DNA of 64,000 bases from Methanobacteriaceae archaeon (GTDB lineage Archaea > Methanobacteriota > Methanobacteria > Methanobacteriales > Methanobacteriaceae), in the NCBI GenBank assembly GCA_900766745.1, contig CAAFWR010000033.1:49923-113922 (forward strand). Reading direction: 5' to 3'. The first letter of the stretch is position 1; each line of letters opens with the position of its first letter. Under the pieces are notes generated by a model, which was not told where the DNA came from, ran no database searches, and was given only the letters and a program-made list of their open reading frames with translations. The position numbers and the translations under genes were made by a program. Of this stretch, positions 28,346 through 37,175 are shown piece by piece.

Positions 28346-28878
28346 ATTTAACACACCAAAATATATACTAACCAAATCAAACAAATAATTCTCAATTGGT
28401 TTAACAGGAAAATAATTGGAATAAAATCATATAACTTTAAATTTAATATTTATGATTTAAATTTATTGCTGAATTATTCCTATTTTACATATCAAACCAA
28501 ATGGACAATATGTTTTCCTAATTTAAAATTAAGGATTCTCATTGGTTATGGATATTTTTATTATAACAGACATATAAGTATTTTCACATCGAAATTAAAA
28601 ACTAGCTATAAATTGATTATTTCCAGTATTTTTTCAGTCAAATGTTTCAAAGTTCATATCTTTCATTATATAAATAAAACATCATATAAGTATTTCAAAG
28701 TATTATACCAATTAAATTTTCTTTTTTTATATAATAATCTAACTAATAACTATAATATACTAAATTGACATATTTTTTCACGGAATAATTAAAAAAAAGA
28801 TAAGGCATTAATTATCGAATAAAATTGAATTTTATTTCAATTAAATCGAATCAATAGAATTGCAATAGCGAATTAGTT
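28346..28878. other. 533-bp AT-rich intergenic region upstream of modA
   Basis: No convincing gene on either strand. The modA promoter should lie in the right-to-left part near 28380-28480 (AT-rich, with a TTTAAATTTAAAG stretch near 28440). I see no clear ModE-type palindrome. An open frame at 28466-28768 on + has a skewed Tyr/Ile/Phe/Asn composition and no SD and is not called. Confidence 0.5.
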
Positions 28879-28895
28879 TAAAAAAAAGAAAAATT
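28879..28895 (-). terminator. U-run terminator after the MFS transporter gene
   Basis: A T-rich stretch on the minus strand (TTTTTCTTTTTTT type) begins 6 bp after the stop at 28901. No strong stem is seen; fits an archaeal U-tract terminator. Confidence 0.45.
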
Positions 28896-28900
28896 TTGGA

Positions 28901-30292
28901 TTAATCATTAAGGGGAGTATTTGATTTATATCCTATAATTGTTGCTGCAAGAGCAATTATTGCAAATATAACGCCTAAATAACAGGTTATTTGAGAGCTT
29001 ATGATTAGTTTAGAATAATCAGATGGATTGATACTTGCAGTTCCCATGAATATTGCAAAAATCAATGTCAAAATAGCCAGACTAACTGTTTTACCAATGT
29101 ACTTTGTACTTGCAACCGCTGTTGATGAGAAGTCATTATACTCGATTGGAAGAGAACTCATTATTACTTTCGTATTTGGAGATGCAAATAAGCCGTAGCC
29201 AACACCATAAACAATCATAGCCAATATTATAAATTCCAAGGTTGTTGATCTGTTGATTAATGCCATCATAAAAATTGACAAAGTAACAAAGACCATTCCA
29301 ATAACCGTAATCAATTGAGGGTTCTTCTTATCAGATATTCTACCTGAAATAACAGCTGTAATTGTCATGACCAAAGGAGCGATGACTAAATAAAGGCCTG
29401 ACTTTTCTGGAGAAAACCCATTAACATACTGGAAATGGTAATTGAGAATATAAGTCAACACATATATTCCAACATAGCTTGTAAGAGATGCAACATTAGA
29501 AGTTAAAAAATTGATGTTTTTATATGCTTCCAATTTAAATAAAGGGTTCTTTTCATTAGCTGAAGACTTGATATATAAAACCCCAAGAATCGCACCAACA
29601 ACAATTAAAATAATACCCCAATAAGCAGTAACATTTAGAAAACCTAACATTAAGAGAAGTATTGCAGCACTATTTAAAAACAGGTCCTTTTTGTTAATGA
29701 CAAATTCTTTATCTAAAACCCAATTTTTCTTAATTTTAAATGTAACAAGTAAAATAGCTATAACAAGGAATGGTACTTGAATAAAAAAGATAGAATGCCA
29801 GTTATAGTTAGTTGCAAGAAAACCTCCTAAAAAAGGAGCAAGAGTGAGACCTAAATAAAATGAAGCTAAATTTATTCCTAAAGCTGTTCCTCTAAGTTTT
29901 TTGGAAGTTGCTTTTACAATCATTGCAGTACCAGCAACATATAAAAAAGAAGCTCCTAATGCTTCAACAGCTCTTGAAAATAGAATGAAATAAGCTGTTG
30001 TGGAAAAACCAGCCAAAATAGAACCTACTAGAAAAATAAAAAGTCCTGTTAGAAATGTCTTTACAAGACCGTATTTTTTAGACAATGCTCCGCAAGGAAG
30101 TGCGAAAATAGCTATTATGAGAAGATAAATTAAAGAAATCCAGTTTTCCAAAATATCATTAATAGAGAAATATTTTGCAAGAGTTGGAAGAACTATTGAA
30201 ATAGCTGACGAAATATACGCAACAAAGAATGTTGCAATGGATGTTACGATTATAACTGAAATAATTAATGACTTATCTTTAAAATCCTGCAT
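28901..30292 (-). CDS. MFS transporter, probably DHA2-type drug:H+ exporter
   Basis: 463 aa, about 14 hydrophobic helices. Motifs of the major facilitator superfamily: LPCGALSKKYGLVKTF (motif A, loop 2-3), SRAVEALGASFLYVAGTAMI and the antiporter-like LGINLASFYLGLTLAPFLGG (motif C). Length and 14-helix layout indicate DHA2. ATG at 30292 is preferred over GTG three codons earlier since AGGTG acts as SD. An inverted repeat just upstream may be its operator. The gene type is common in Firmicutes, and transfer is possible. Confidence 0.85.
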   Translation of the reverse strand: MQDFKDKSLIISVIIVTSIATFFVAYISSAISIVLPTLAKYFSINDILENWISLIYLLIIAIFALPCGALSKKYGLVKTFLTGLFIFLVGSILAGFSTTAYFILFSRAVEALGASFLYVAGTAMIVKATSKKLRGTALGINLASFYLGLTLAPFLGGFLATNYNWHSIFFIQVPFLVIAILLVTFKIKKNWVLDKEFVINKKDLFLNSAAILLLMLGFLNVTAYWGIILIVVGAILGVLYIKSSANEKNPLFKLEAYKNINFLTSNVASLTSYVGIYVLTYILNYHFQYVNGFSPEKSGLYLVIAPLVMTITAVISGRISDKKNPQLITVIGMVFVTLSIFMMALINRSTTLEFIILAMIVYGVGYGLFASPNTKVIMSSLPIEYNDFSSTAVASTKYIGKTVSLAILTLIFAIFMGTASINPSDYSKLIISSQITCYLGVIFAIIALAATIIGYKSNTPLND

Positions 30293-30305
30293 AAAAAACA
30301 CCTAG

Positions 30306-30327
30306 AACTAATGTTATACTATTAGTT
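30306..30327. promoter_or_regulatory. Putative operator of the MFS exporter gene
   Basis: Inverted repeat AACTAAT-8 nt-ATTAGTT just upstream of the SD of the exporter, with a further ATTACTAAT half-site at about 30333-30341. The size and symmetry suit a dimeric TetR- or MarR-type repressor; no such regulator gene is in the window. Confidence 0.4.
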
Positions 30328-30379
30328 ATCGATTACTAATTAAATTTACTTTAATTCTAATCAAAATATTATTAACAAA

Positions 30380-31597
30380 TTAAATAAAAATAACAGCTAA
30401 TGTGACTGCATCCTTAACCATGTTATCTATAGAACAATATTCATTAGGCTGGTGAGCCATATTGTCTAAAGTGCTCCATACAGCACAGTCAATTCCCATT
30501 CTTCTTAAATCACCAGCTACAGTTCCACCACCAATACCAATACAACGAGTCTCTTGATTATGTGCATTTTTAATAGCTGATGACAATATTTTCACTATCG
30601 GAGAGTTTTCTGATGTTTGAGGACTTTCAGAATTCTGAAGTGTTGTATATTCTATTTTGACACCATATTTGTCCTCTACTATTTTGCACTGCTTATCTAC
30701 TTCTCCACATATATCAGCTATTGTGTAAGTCGGAATTATTCTACAGTCTACATAGAAAATGTCTTCACCAGGAATTATATTAACACTTTCAACATTGCTT
30801 TCATGTTTAGTTGGTTGGAATGTTGAGTAAATTGGAGAGAACAATGAGTCAGTTTTGTCAAACTTGTTTTCAAAATCATTGATTCTTAATGCCAGATCAC
30901 AGCTAGCTAGATATGTATTGTTTCCAGTGTCTGGTCTTGATCCGTGAGCTTGCTTACCTAAAACATGAAAACAAAGCCATAAAATGTTCTTCTCAGCTAT
31001 TTCAATGTCAACACCCTTTCTGTCACCGCCATCAGGAATAATTACAAAATCATCCTTATTAAAGAGATTAGTGTTTTTGATTAACCAGTTTGCACCATAC
31101 GTACTTCCATTTTCTTCATCAGCTACAAAAAGAAGTTTAATTGTATATTTTGGAGTTATATTGTTCTCTACAAAATAAAGTGCTGCAAAAATTGCTGAAA
31201 CAAGACCCTGCTGATTGTCTTCACACCCTCTTCCAAAAAGCTTTCCGTCATTTTTAACGCATTTCCATGGATCAGTATCCCAAGCTGAAAGATCTCCTGG
31301 TGGTACCACATCAAGATGCGCCATAATCCAGATAACCTGTTCATCTAAACCTGGAACAGTTACAACAATGCTTGGACGAACTCCTGACGTTACTCTTTTA
31401 TCGGGAGCATTATAAACATCAATATCATTAAAACCATTAGCTATAAGCCAATTTTTAAGTGCATTGGCCTTCTCAAGTTCCCCATCACCATTGTTTTCAG
31501 GCGCCATTGCTGGAATTGATGTTAACAGCTCCTGTAATTCAATCATGCGGTTTTCATTATCGTCCATAAAATCTTTGATTTCAGCTATTTTCTCCAT
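30380..31597 (-). CDS. M20 family metallopeptidase
   Basis: 405 aa di-zinc peptidase/deacylase of the ArgE/DapE/CPG2 class. Metal motif MAHLDVVPPGD near 91-101, GRGCEDNQQGL with the bridging Asp near 137-147, catalytic Glu pair DEENGSTYGA near 175-184, and the C-terminal GGTVAGDLRRMG and MAHQPNEYCSID. It has the central dimerisation domain. Substrate unknown; M20 family proteins of this type are often dipeptidases. No SD at the ATG, so the message may be leaderless. Confidence 0.88.
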   Translation of the reverse strand: MEKIAEIKDFMDDNENRMIELQELLTSIPAMAPENNGDGELEKANALKNWLIANGFNDIDVYNAPDKRVTSGVRPSIVVTVPGLDEQVIWIMAHLDVVPPGDLSAWDTDPWKCVKNDGKLFGRGCEDNQQGLVSAIFAALYFVENNITPKYTIKLLFVADEENGSTYGANWLIKNTNLFNKDDFVIIPDGGDRKGVDIEIAEKNILWLCFHVLGKQAHGSRPDTGNNTYLASCDLALRINDFENKFDKTDSLFSPIYSTFQPTKHESNVESVNIIPGEDIFYVDCRIIPTYTIADICGEVDKQCKIVEDKYGVKIEYTTLQNSESPQTSENSPIVKILSSAIKNAHNQETRCIGIGGGTVAGDLRRMGIDCAVWSTLDNMAHQPNEYCSIDNMVKDAVTLAVIFI

Positions 31598-31622
31598 AAT
31601 TCAATATTAATAGAATATAATA

Positions 31623-31967
31623 TTAAAATATAACCCAAATGTTCAGATTATAAAAATGAAAATGTTTTAAATCATCAAATGAAATGTATAAAATATTATT
31701 TGGAAGAATATTCTTTTCTTTTAATAGATATTCATACGCCTGTAAAATTAATGTTGTTTTACCAATACCTCGAAGACTTGGTAAAACCATGATTTTATTT
31801 GAAGTATCTTCATTTAAAAAAGTATCCAAATAGCTTTTTATTTCATCCAATTCATCTCTGGAATTGAATTTTTTATTATTTTTAGATAATTCCTTATTTA
31901 AAATATTGGGGACATCAATTAACTCGTTTTTGATAAAATTTCCAATCAGCTCTTCCTTTTCAATCAT
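31623..31967 (-). pseudogene. Truncated P-loop ATPase (AAA-type), N-terminal fragment
   Basis: 114 codons only. The start looks intact (EKEELIGNFIKNELID) and reaches Walker A LPSLRGIGKTTLILQAY and ILYISFDDLKHFHFY, then ends abruptly in an odd Ile/Trp/Phe tail. Family members of this archaeal ATPase type are about 350-480 aa with Walker B, sensor and a C-terminal winged helix, all missing here. Only 25 bp separate the stop from the M20 gene, so the remainder has been deleted. Two identical palindromes lie upstream. Confidence 0.65.
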
Positions 31968-31991
31968 TGCAATCAACTCTTATATATATAT

Positions 31992-32007
31992 ATTCAAATA
32001 TTTGAAT
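31992..32007. repeat. Palindrome copy 1 upstream of the truncated ATPase gene
   Basis: ATTCAAATATTTGAAT is a perfect 16-bp palindrome, 25 bp upstream of the ATPase fragment start. The 14-bp core TTCAAATATTTGAA recurs exactly at 32062-32075, 69 bp away centre to centre. Confidence 0.7.
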
Positions 32008-32061
32008 AATCATTTATAAAGAATTGTTCAATGAAAATGAATAATATTTTATAAAAACTTG

Positions 32062-32075
32062 TTCAAATATTTGAA
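32062..32075. repeat. Palindrome copy 2
   Basis: Exact second copy of the core TTCAAATATTTGAA, flanked by GTTC at 32061-32064 and GAAC at 32077-32080, which extends the dyad. A partial site (GTTCAATGAA) lies between the copies near 32046. Probably paired operator sites. Confidence 0.65.
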
Positions 32076-32174
32076 TGAACAGATTTGAAGTTAAAATTTG
32101 ATTAAAAGCTAATTTTTAAAATATAGATTAAAATAATGATTTTTATAGAATTTTATCAAAAAGAAAAACTAGAA

Positions 32175-32196
32175 ATTATTAAAAATAAGAAAAAAG
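32175..32196 (-). terminator. U-run terminator of pyrG
   Basis: Immediately after the pyrG stop the minus strand reads a T-rich run interrupted by single bases (TTTTTTCTTATTTTT type), with only a weak AATT/AATT stem before it. Confidence 0.5.
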
Positions 32197-33798
32197 TTAA
32201 TTTTTAGAATTTTCATAAGAAGCTTCTAAAAATGCTTTAAATAATGGATGTGGTCTGGTTGGTCTTGATTTAAATTCTGGATGGAATTGACAACCAACAG
32301 CCCATGGATGGTTAGGAAGTTCTACAATTTCTACAAGAAAATCATCAGGACTTGTTCCAGAGATAATAATTCCTTTATCCTGTAAATCTTTCCTATAATC
32401 GTTGTTGAATTCAAATCTGTGTCTGTGACGTTCTTCAATATCAGTTTCCTGATATGCATCAAATGTTTTGGTTCCTTCAATAACTTTACAGTCATATGAA
32501 CCTAAACGCATAGTTCCTCCCATGTTTTTGATTTTTTTCTGTTCTTCCATCATATCAATGACAGGATGTTCGTTTCCCAAATCAAATTCAGCACTATTAG
32601 CATTAGGATAGCCGTTTCGTCTTGCAAACTGAATTACCATAGACTGCATTCCCAAACAAATTCCAAATAATGGTATGTTGTTTTCAATAGCATAATCAAT
32701 AGCTAGGAGTTTACCTTCAACACCACGTTCACCAAATCCTCCAGGTATTAAAATACCGTTTAGAGAATCCATAACATCGGAATCTAGCTTGTCAACATCA
32801 GAATTTATATAGACAATATCTGCTTTTACACCAATTGAGGCAGCTGCATGAAGCAAGGATTCACGAATACTTATATAAGCGTCTTCTAATTCAACATATT
32901 TACCAACAATACCTATTCTTACAACAGGATCTTTAATTTTAAGAGATTCTACAACACTTCTCCAGGAATCTAAACTTGAGGAGTCTGGTTTAACATTAAG
33001 ACCAATTCTGTCTACAATAATTTGACCGATATTATTTTCTTCAAGAACCAATGGTACCTCATAGATAGTTCCTGCATCTGGAGTGTTTACAACAGCTTCT
33101 TTATCTACATCACAGAAATGAGCAATTTTGCGTTTTAAATCATCATCAATAGGTTCTTGAGACCTACATACTATTATATCTGGATTTATACCAACGCTTC
33201 TTAATTCTTTTGTTGAATGTTGAGTTGGTTTGGTTTTAAATTCACCAGCAGCGTTTAAGTAGGGTATAAAAGTAACATGGACAAACATTGCATTTTTAGA
33301 TCCAACATCATTTCTTAATTGTCTTAAGGCTTCTAAAAATGGCTGACTTTCAATATCTCCGACGGTTCCGCCTAATTCTATTAAAATAACATCATAATCA
33401 TCAATATCTGCAGTCTTTATAATCATCTCTTTAATCTCATCAGTGATGTGTGGAATAACCTGTACACAATCTCCAAGATATTCTCCAGCTCTTTCTTTAG
33501 AGATTACTGATTGATAGACTTTACCTGTTGTGATATTTGATATTCCTGGCAGTTCAACATCTAAATACCTTTCATAATGACCTAAATCAAGATCAGTTTC
33601 CATACCATCATAAGTTACAAAGACTTCCCCGTGCTGATAGGGATTTAATGTGCCTGAATCCCAGTTTAAATAAGGGTCTATCTTGATTGCTGCAACATTC
33701 AAGCCATAAGAACGTAAAATACGACCAATAGAAGCAGAGGTGATGCCCTTACCAATAGAACTTACTACTCCTCCAGTTATTATAATAAATTTTGTCAG
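32197..33798 (-). CDS. pyrG: CTP synthase, apparently initiated at a CTG codon
   Basis: Makes CTP from UTP, ATP and glutamine. The 533-aa product includes the N-terminal TKFIIITGGVVSSIGKGI (P-loop) and YLNWDSGTLNPYQHGEVF, with the class I glutaminase domain behind it: GGFGERGVEG, nucleophile GICLGMQSM and HPEFKSRP. The first ATG/GTG/TTG in frame (TTG at 33702) would remove the P-loop. The codon at 33796-33798 is CTG, directly preceded in frame by a TAG stop and by a GGAGAGG SD with 6-nt spacing. So CTG is the probable start; a less likely alternative is ATT four codons on. Confidence 0.93.
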   Translation of the reverse strand: MTKFIIITGGVVSSIGKGITSASIGRILRSYGLNVAAIKIDPYLNWDSGTLNPYQHGEVFVTYDGMETDLDLGHYERYLDVELPGISNITTGKVYQSVISKERAGEYLGDCVQVIPHITDEIKEMIIKTADIDDYDVILIELGGTVGDIESQPFLEALRQLRNDVGSKNAMFVHVTFIPYLNAAGEFKTKPTQHSTKELRSVGINPDIIVCRSQEPIDDDLKRKIAHFCDVDKEAVVNTPDAGTIYEVPLVLEENNIGQIIVDRIGLNVKPDSSSLDSWRSVVESLKIKDPVVRIGIVGKYVELEDAYISIRESLLHAAASIGVKADIVYINSDVDKLDSDVMDSLNGILIPGGFGERGVEGKLLAIDYAIENNIPLFGICLGMQSMVIQFARRNGYPNANSAEFDLGNEHPVIDMMEEQKKIKNMGGTMRLGSYDCKVIEGTKTFDAYQETDIEERHRHRFEFNNDYRKDLQDKGIIISGTSPDDFLVEIVELPNHPWAVGCQFHPEFKSRPTRPHPLFKAFLEASYENSKN

Positions 33799-33873
33799 CT
33801 AAATCCTCTCCATGTTAATATTTTTAATACTATACAATTATGTTTTATATTTGAAATTTTTAATATTTATAAA

Positions 33874-34977
33874 TTATTTTTTAAAGAATTTCTCAACTTC
33901 CTTAAGATCATCAATTATCTTTAAGTGCTGTGTACAAATAGCTTCACATTCACCGCACTCAGTACATGCTGAAATAGGAGAATTTTCCCTTTCATAATTT
34001 TCAAAATAAATGTTGTGCAATTCCTGTGCCTCTAATGAATTTTTGGCATCATTATAGATTGCAAAAAACTTAGGAATAAGAATATTCTCTGGACAAACTG
34101 GAATGCAATAATCGCAATAAGTACAGGCTATTGGAATTGATTCTGCAATTATTTTCCTTGCTTTTCTTATAGTTTTTTGTTCTTGCCGATCTAATGGCTT
34201 AAACTCTTCCATATAGCTGATATTATCTTTCATTTGCTCTAGATTGCTCATTCCAGAAAATACAGTTGAAACATTATCTAAACTAGCTGCAAAACGTATT
34301 CCCCATGAAGCTATTGACAAATCAGGATGGTGATTTTTAAACATCTTTTCTGCATCTTCAGGAATATTTACTAATGTTCCTCCTTTTAATGGTTCCATTA
34401 CCAGAATTTCTTTTCCATATTTTTTAGCTACTTTATAACATCTGCTTGATTGAATACTGGCATTGATCCAGTCAAGGTAATTAAGTTGAAGCATTACAAA
34501 TTCAATTTCAGGGTGTTGGTTAAGGATCCTTTCTAAAACATCAGCATTATCATGTAAGGAAATACCTAACTTTTTAATCAAACCTTTTTCTTTAAGATTT
34601 TTAACAAAACCGAATCCATCCAATTCTTTTGTAACTCCTTCATAGATCTTGTCTGTAAGACAGTGAAGCATATAGTAATCAAAGTATTCAACACCACAGT
34701 TCTCTAGCTGTTCATTGAAAACATCTTCCATGTTGGTGTTTTCATCAAAACTGTAAATTGGAAGTTTATTTGAAATGACAATATCTTCACGAGGATATCT
34801 GTCCACTACACATTTTCTGATAGCTATATCACTTTTTCCTTCACAGTATTCATAACCAGAATCAAAAAAGTTAAATCCTCTCTCCATTCCATAATCAACC
34901 ATTTCGCATACTTTATCGTAATCTATTTCATCATTTTCTAAAGGTAATCTCATAAAACCAAAACTTAGCTTTTTCAT
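33874..34977 (-). CDS. Aldo/keto reductase with C-terminal ferredoxin domain
   Basis: 367 aa. AKR barrel features: GFMRLPLENDEIDYD, FNFFDSGYEYCEG (catalytic Asp-Tyr), YYMLHC, KLGISLHDNADVLE. C-terminal part has CTYCDYCIPVCP and CTECGECEAIC, two [4Fe-4S] sites. Such AKR-ferredoxin proteins are frequent in anaerobic Firmicutes and Methanobrevibacter; substrate unknown. ATG at 34977 is chosen for its AGGTGA SD; the longer frame would overlap the esterase gene. Operon with esterase and MATE. Confidence 0.88.
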   Translation of the reverse strand: MKKLSFGFMRLPLENDEIDYDKVCEMVDYGMERGFNFFDSGYEYCEGKSDIAIRKCVVDRYPREDIVISNKLPIYSFDENTNMEDVFNEQLENCGVEYFDYYMLHCLTDKIYEGVTKELDGFGFVKNLKEKGLIKKLGISLHDNADVLERILNQHPEIEFVMLQLNYLDWINASIQSSRCYKVAKKYGKEILVMEPLKGGTLVNIPEDAEKMFKNHHPDLSIASWGIRFAASLDNVSTVFSGMSNLEQMKDNISYMEEFKPLDRQEQKTIRKARKIIAESIPIACTYCDYCIPVCPENILIPKFFAIYNDAKNSLEAQELHNIYFENYERENSPISACTECGECEAICTQHLKIIDDLKEVEKFFKK

Positions 34978-34988
34978 AATAGTCACCT

Positions 34989-35777
34989 CTACAACCATTC
35001 TATGAATTCTTTAATATGAGTATTGCAGAAATCCCATGTGTGACTTCCTTCATATTCCTTAAAAGAAACAGGAACATTGTTTTTCACTAAATAATCATGA
35101 AAAGTTTCATTTTCTCTTCTAAGAAAATCTTCTTTACCAACAGTCATGAATAACCATGGTATTTCTTTTTTATTTGCTATTAATTCGTCTACAATGTGCA
35201 TAGGATCCATATCACTACCGACAACCTTATCCAAATCGCCAAAGCAGGATTCGGCAAACTCTCTTGAGTCAATAATATGCTTATAATCATCAATAGCTTC
35301 ATTAAGTCTGTGAGTTATTAGTCCTGAAGATATTCCGCCAATAGCTCCAAAAGTATCATTGTAAAGTAATCCTGTTCTTATAGCTCCATATCCACCCATT
35401 GAAAACCCTGCAATATATGTGTCTTCTTTTTTAGTAGATAACGGGAATAGTTTTCTTGTAAAATCTACAAGCTCTTCACCAACATAATTAGAGAAATATT
35501 CAAAAGCCTTAGGTTTATTTATGTAAAATGAATTACCGCAACTTGGCAATACCACAGCCAAGTTATTCTGCTCAGCATATGCCCTTATTTGAGTATTATA
35601 TAAAAATGTTTCATTGTTTCCAAACATCCCATGAAGCAGGTATAATGTTTTATAAGGCGGTTTAACAGTTGTATCTTTATCCTCTAAAAAATTGATATTA
35701 TCTGCAGGTAAAATTACACTGATTGGTGTTCTTTTACTTAATTGTTTAGATTTGAAATCTCCTATAAATAAAGCCAT
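34989..35777 (-). CDS. Alpha/beta hydrolase, esterase D/tributyrin esterase-like
   Basis: 262 aa cytoplasmic serine hydrolase. Nucleophile elbow GFSMGGYGA near residue 124-132, oxyanion part LLHGMFGNNETFL near 48-60, acid in FMTVGKEDFL and catalytic His in EGSHTWDFCN near the C-terminus. It resembles S-formylglutathione hydrolase/EstA enzymes. The SD GAGGTGA is well placed. It lies between AKR and MATE genes in one operon. Confidence 0.88.
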   Translation of the reverse strand: MALFIGDFKSKQLSKRTPISVILPADNINFLEDKDTTVKPPYKTLYLLHGMFGNNETFLYNTQIRAYAEQNNLAVVLPSCGNSFYINKPKAFEYFSNYVGEELVDFTRKLFPLSTKKEDTYIAGFSMGGYGAIRTGLLYNDTFGAIGGISSGLITHRLNEAIDDYKHIIDSREFAESCFGDLDKVVGSDMDPMHIVDELIANKKEIPWLFMTVGKEDFLRRENETFHDYLVKNNVPVSFKEYEGSHTWDFCNTHIKEFIEWL

Positions 35778-35789
35778 TTTTTCACCTCA

Positions 35790-37166
35790 TTAACTAATTG
35801 CTCTATAATCCATCCATTTACCTGAGAAGTATCTATAAACATAGATTCCCCCTCTTACAAACCAGTCAATAAACATTGCAAACCATGTTCCAAGAACTCC
35901 CATTCCAAAGTTTAAAGACAACACATATGATAATCCAATTCTGCATATAAACATTACGATAATTCCAACATACATTGGGAATTTTGCATCTCCTGCACCT
36001 CTAAATGTTGATGGAAGTGAAAATGCAATTGGCCATATAATTATGCTGAAGACACTATGCCATAAAAGCATTTCAGTAGTCAGTGCTGCAGTTTCTGGTG
36101 CTAAGTTATACAAACTTAACAAAAATTGTAAAAGAACCCATATAAGAAGTGTAGTTACAGCAATTGATGCAAAAATTATTAAAAGAATCTTTTTATTATA
36201 ATATTTTGCCTGTTTAAAATCATTTGCACCAACACATTGTGAAATAACTACAGTTAAACCTAAATTAATCGCAAAACCTGGAAGTACCTGAAAAACCGTT
36301 AAAGAGTATCCAACAGAATTTGCAGCTATTGCCATAGTTCCAAAAGTGGTAACGAGACTTAAAACAAGGATTCTTCCAAGCTGGAACAAACCGTTTTCAA
36401 CACCATAAGGAATTCCTACATTCAAAATGTTCTTAAGCATTTTCCAATTAAACTTAAATTTTAATGTTCTTGACAAATGAAGTTCATATTTAGGCTTACA
36501 GGCTAAATAAATAATAATAACTGCTGAAAGAAATCTTGCAATAACTGTTGGAATAGCTACACCACTAACATCCATTCCAAGATAATAAATACAGAATGCA
36601 TTTCCAATAATATTTAAGACATCACAAACAAGAAGGACTTTCATTGGCAAGTAAGAATTCCCAGTTGTTCGAAAAATTGCTCCACCTACATTAAAAATAG
36701 CCATAAATGGAATTGAAAAAGTAGCTATAATCAAATAAGTGTCTGCATTTCTCCATACAGCAGGTTCAACGCTTCCAAACAACAAACCGATAATAGCTTC
36801 TCTAAATATTAATACAAATAACATTAGAATTACTGAGAAAATAGCATTGAACCATAAGAGCTGATCTACAGATTCACATGCTTTGTTTATCTTTTTATCT
36901 CCAATATACTGTCCAGCTATTACAGCACCACCTGATGCTAAAGCTGCAAAACTAAAGATAAGTAGCTGCATTAAAAAATCTACTAATGAAACTCCTGAAA
37001 TAGCTACTTCTCCTAGTGAAGCAACCATAACAGAGTCGGCAAATCCTACAAGCATTTCCAAAAGTTTTTCACCTATCAACGGTAGAAAAAGAAATAATAA
37101 TGCCTTATTTGAAAATAAATAACCTTCCTTACTTCTAAACAAATCTCTTACTGTTGCAAAACTCAT
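35790..37166 (-). CDS. MATE family efflux transporter
   Basis: 458 aa with 12 hydrophobic helices in two similar halves, as in NorM/DinF Na+- or H+-driven drug exporters. Typical MATE stretches: LPLIGEKLLEMLVGFADSVM, GGAVIAGQYIGDKK, and in the second half SVGYSLTVFQVLPGFAIN. The start at 37166 follows a TGAT-like SD; an ATG three codons upstream is also possible. Abuts the apgM stop. First gene of MATE-esterase-AKR; the set looks bacterial and possibly acquired. Confidence 0.9.
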   Translation of the reverse strand: MSFATVRDLFRSKEGYLFSNKALLFLFLPLIGEKLLEMLVGFADSVMVASLGEVAISGVSLVDFLMQLLIFSFAALASGGAVIAGQYIGDKKINKACESVDQLLWFNAIFSVILMLFVLIFREAIIGLLFGSVEPAVWRNADTYLIIATFSIPFMAIFNVGGAIFRTTGNSYLPMKVLLVCDVLNIIGNAFCIYYLGMDVSGVAIPTVIARFLSAVIIIYLACKPKYELHLSRTLKFKFNWKMLKNILNVGIPYGVENGLFQLGRILVLSLVTTFGTMAIAANSVGYSLTVFQVLPGFAINLGLTVVISQCVGANDFKQAKYYNKKILLIIFASIAVTTLLIWVLLQFLLSLYNLAPETAALTTEMLLWHSVFSIIIWPIAFSLPSTFRGAGDAKFPMYVGIIVMFICRIGLSYVLSLNFGMGVLGTWFAMFIDWFVRGGIYVYRYFSGKWMDYRAIS

Positions 37167-37175
37167 ATTTATCAT

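Noticed and set aside
28466-28768. 100-codon open frame on + upstream of modA
   Set aside because: Tyr/Ile/Phe/Asn/Lys-heavy composition typical of translated AT-rich spacer, TTG start without SD, no domain.
31623-32080. Palindromes as terminal repeats of an intact insertion sequence
   Set aside because: Both copies lie on the same side of the fragment, no transposase is encoded and no target duplication is visible.
32197-33702. pyrG starting at TTG 33702
   Set aside because: Would lose the P-loop GKG and the conserved start; the CTG with SD upstream is preferred.
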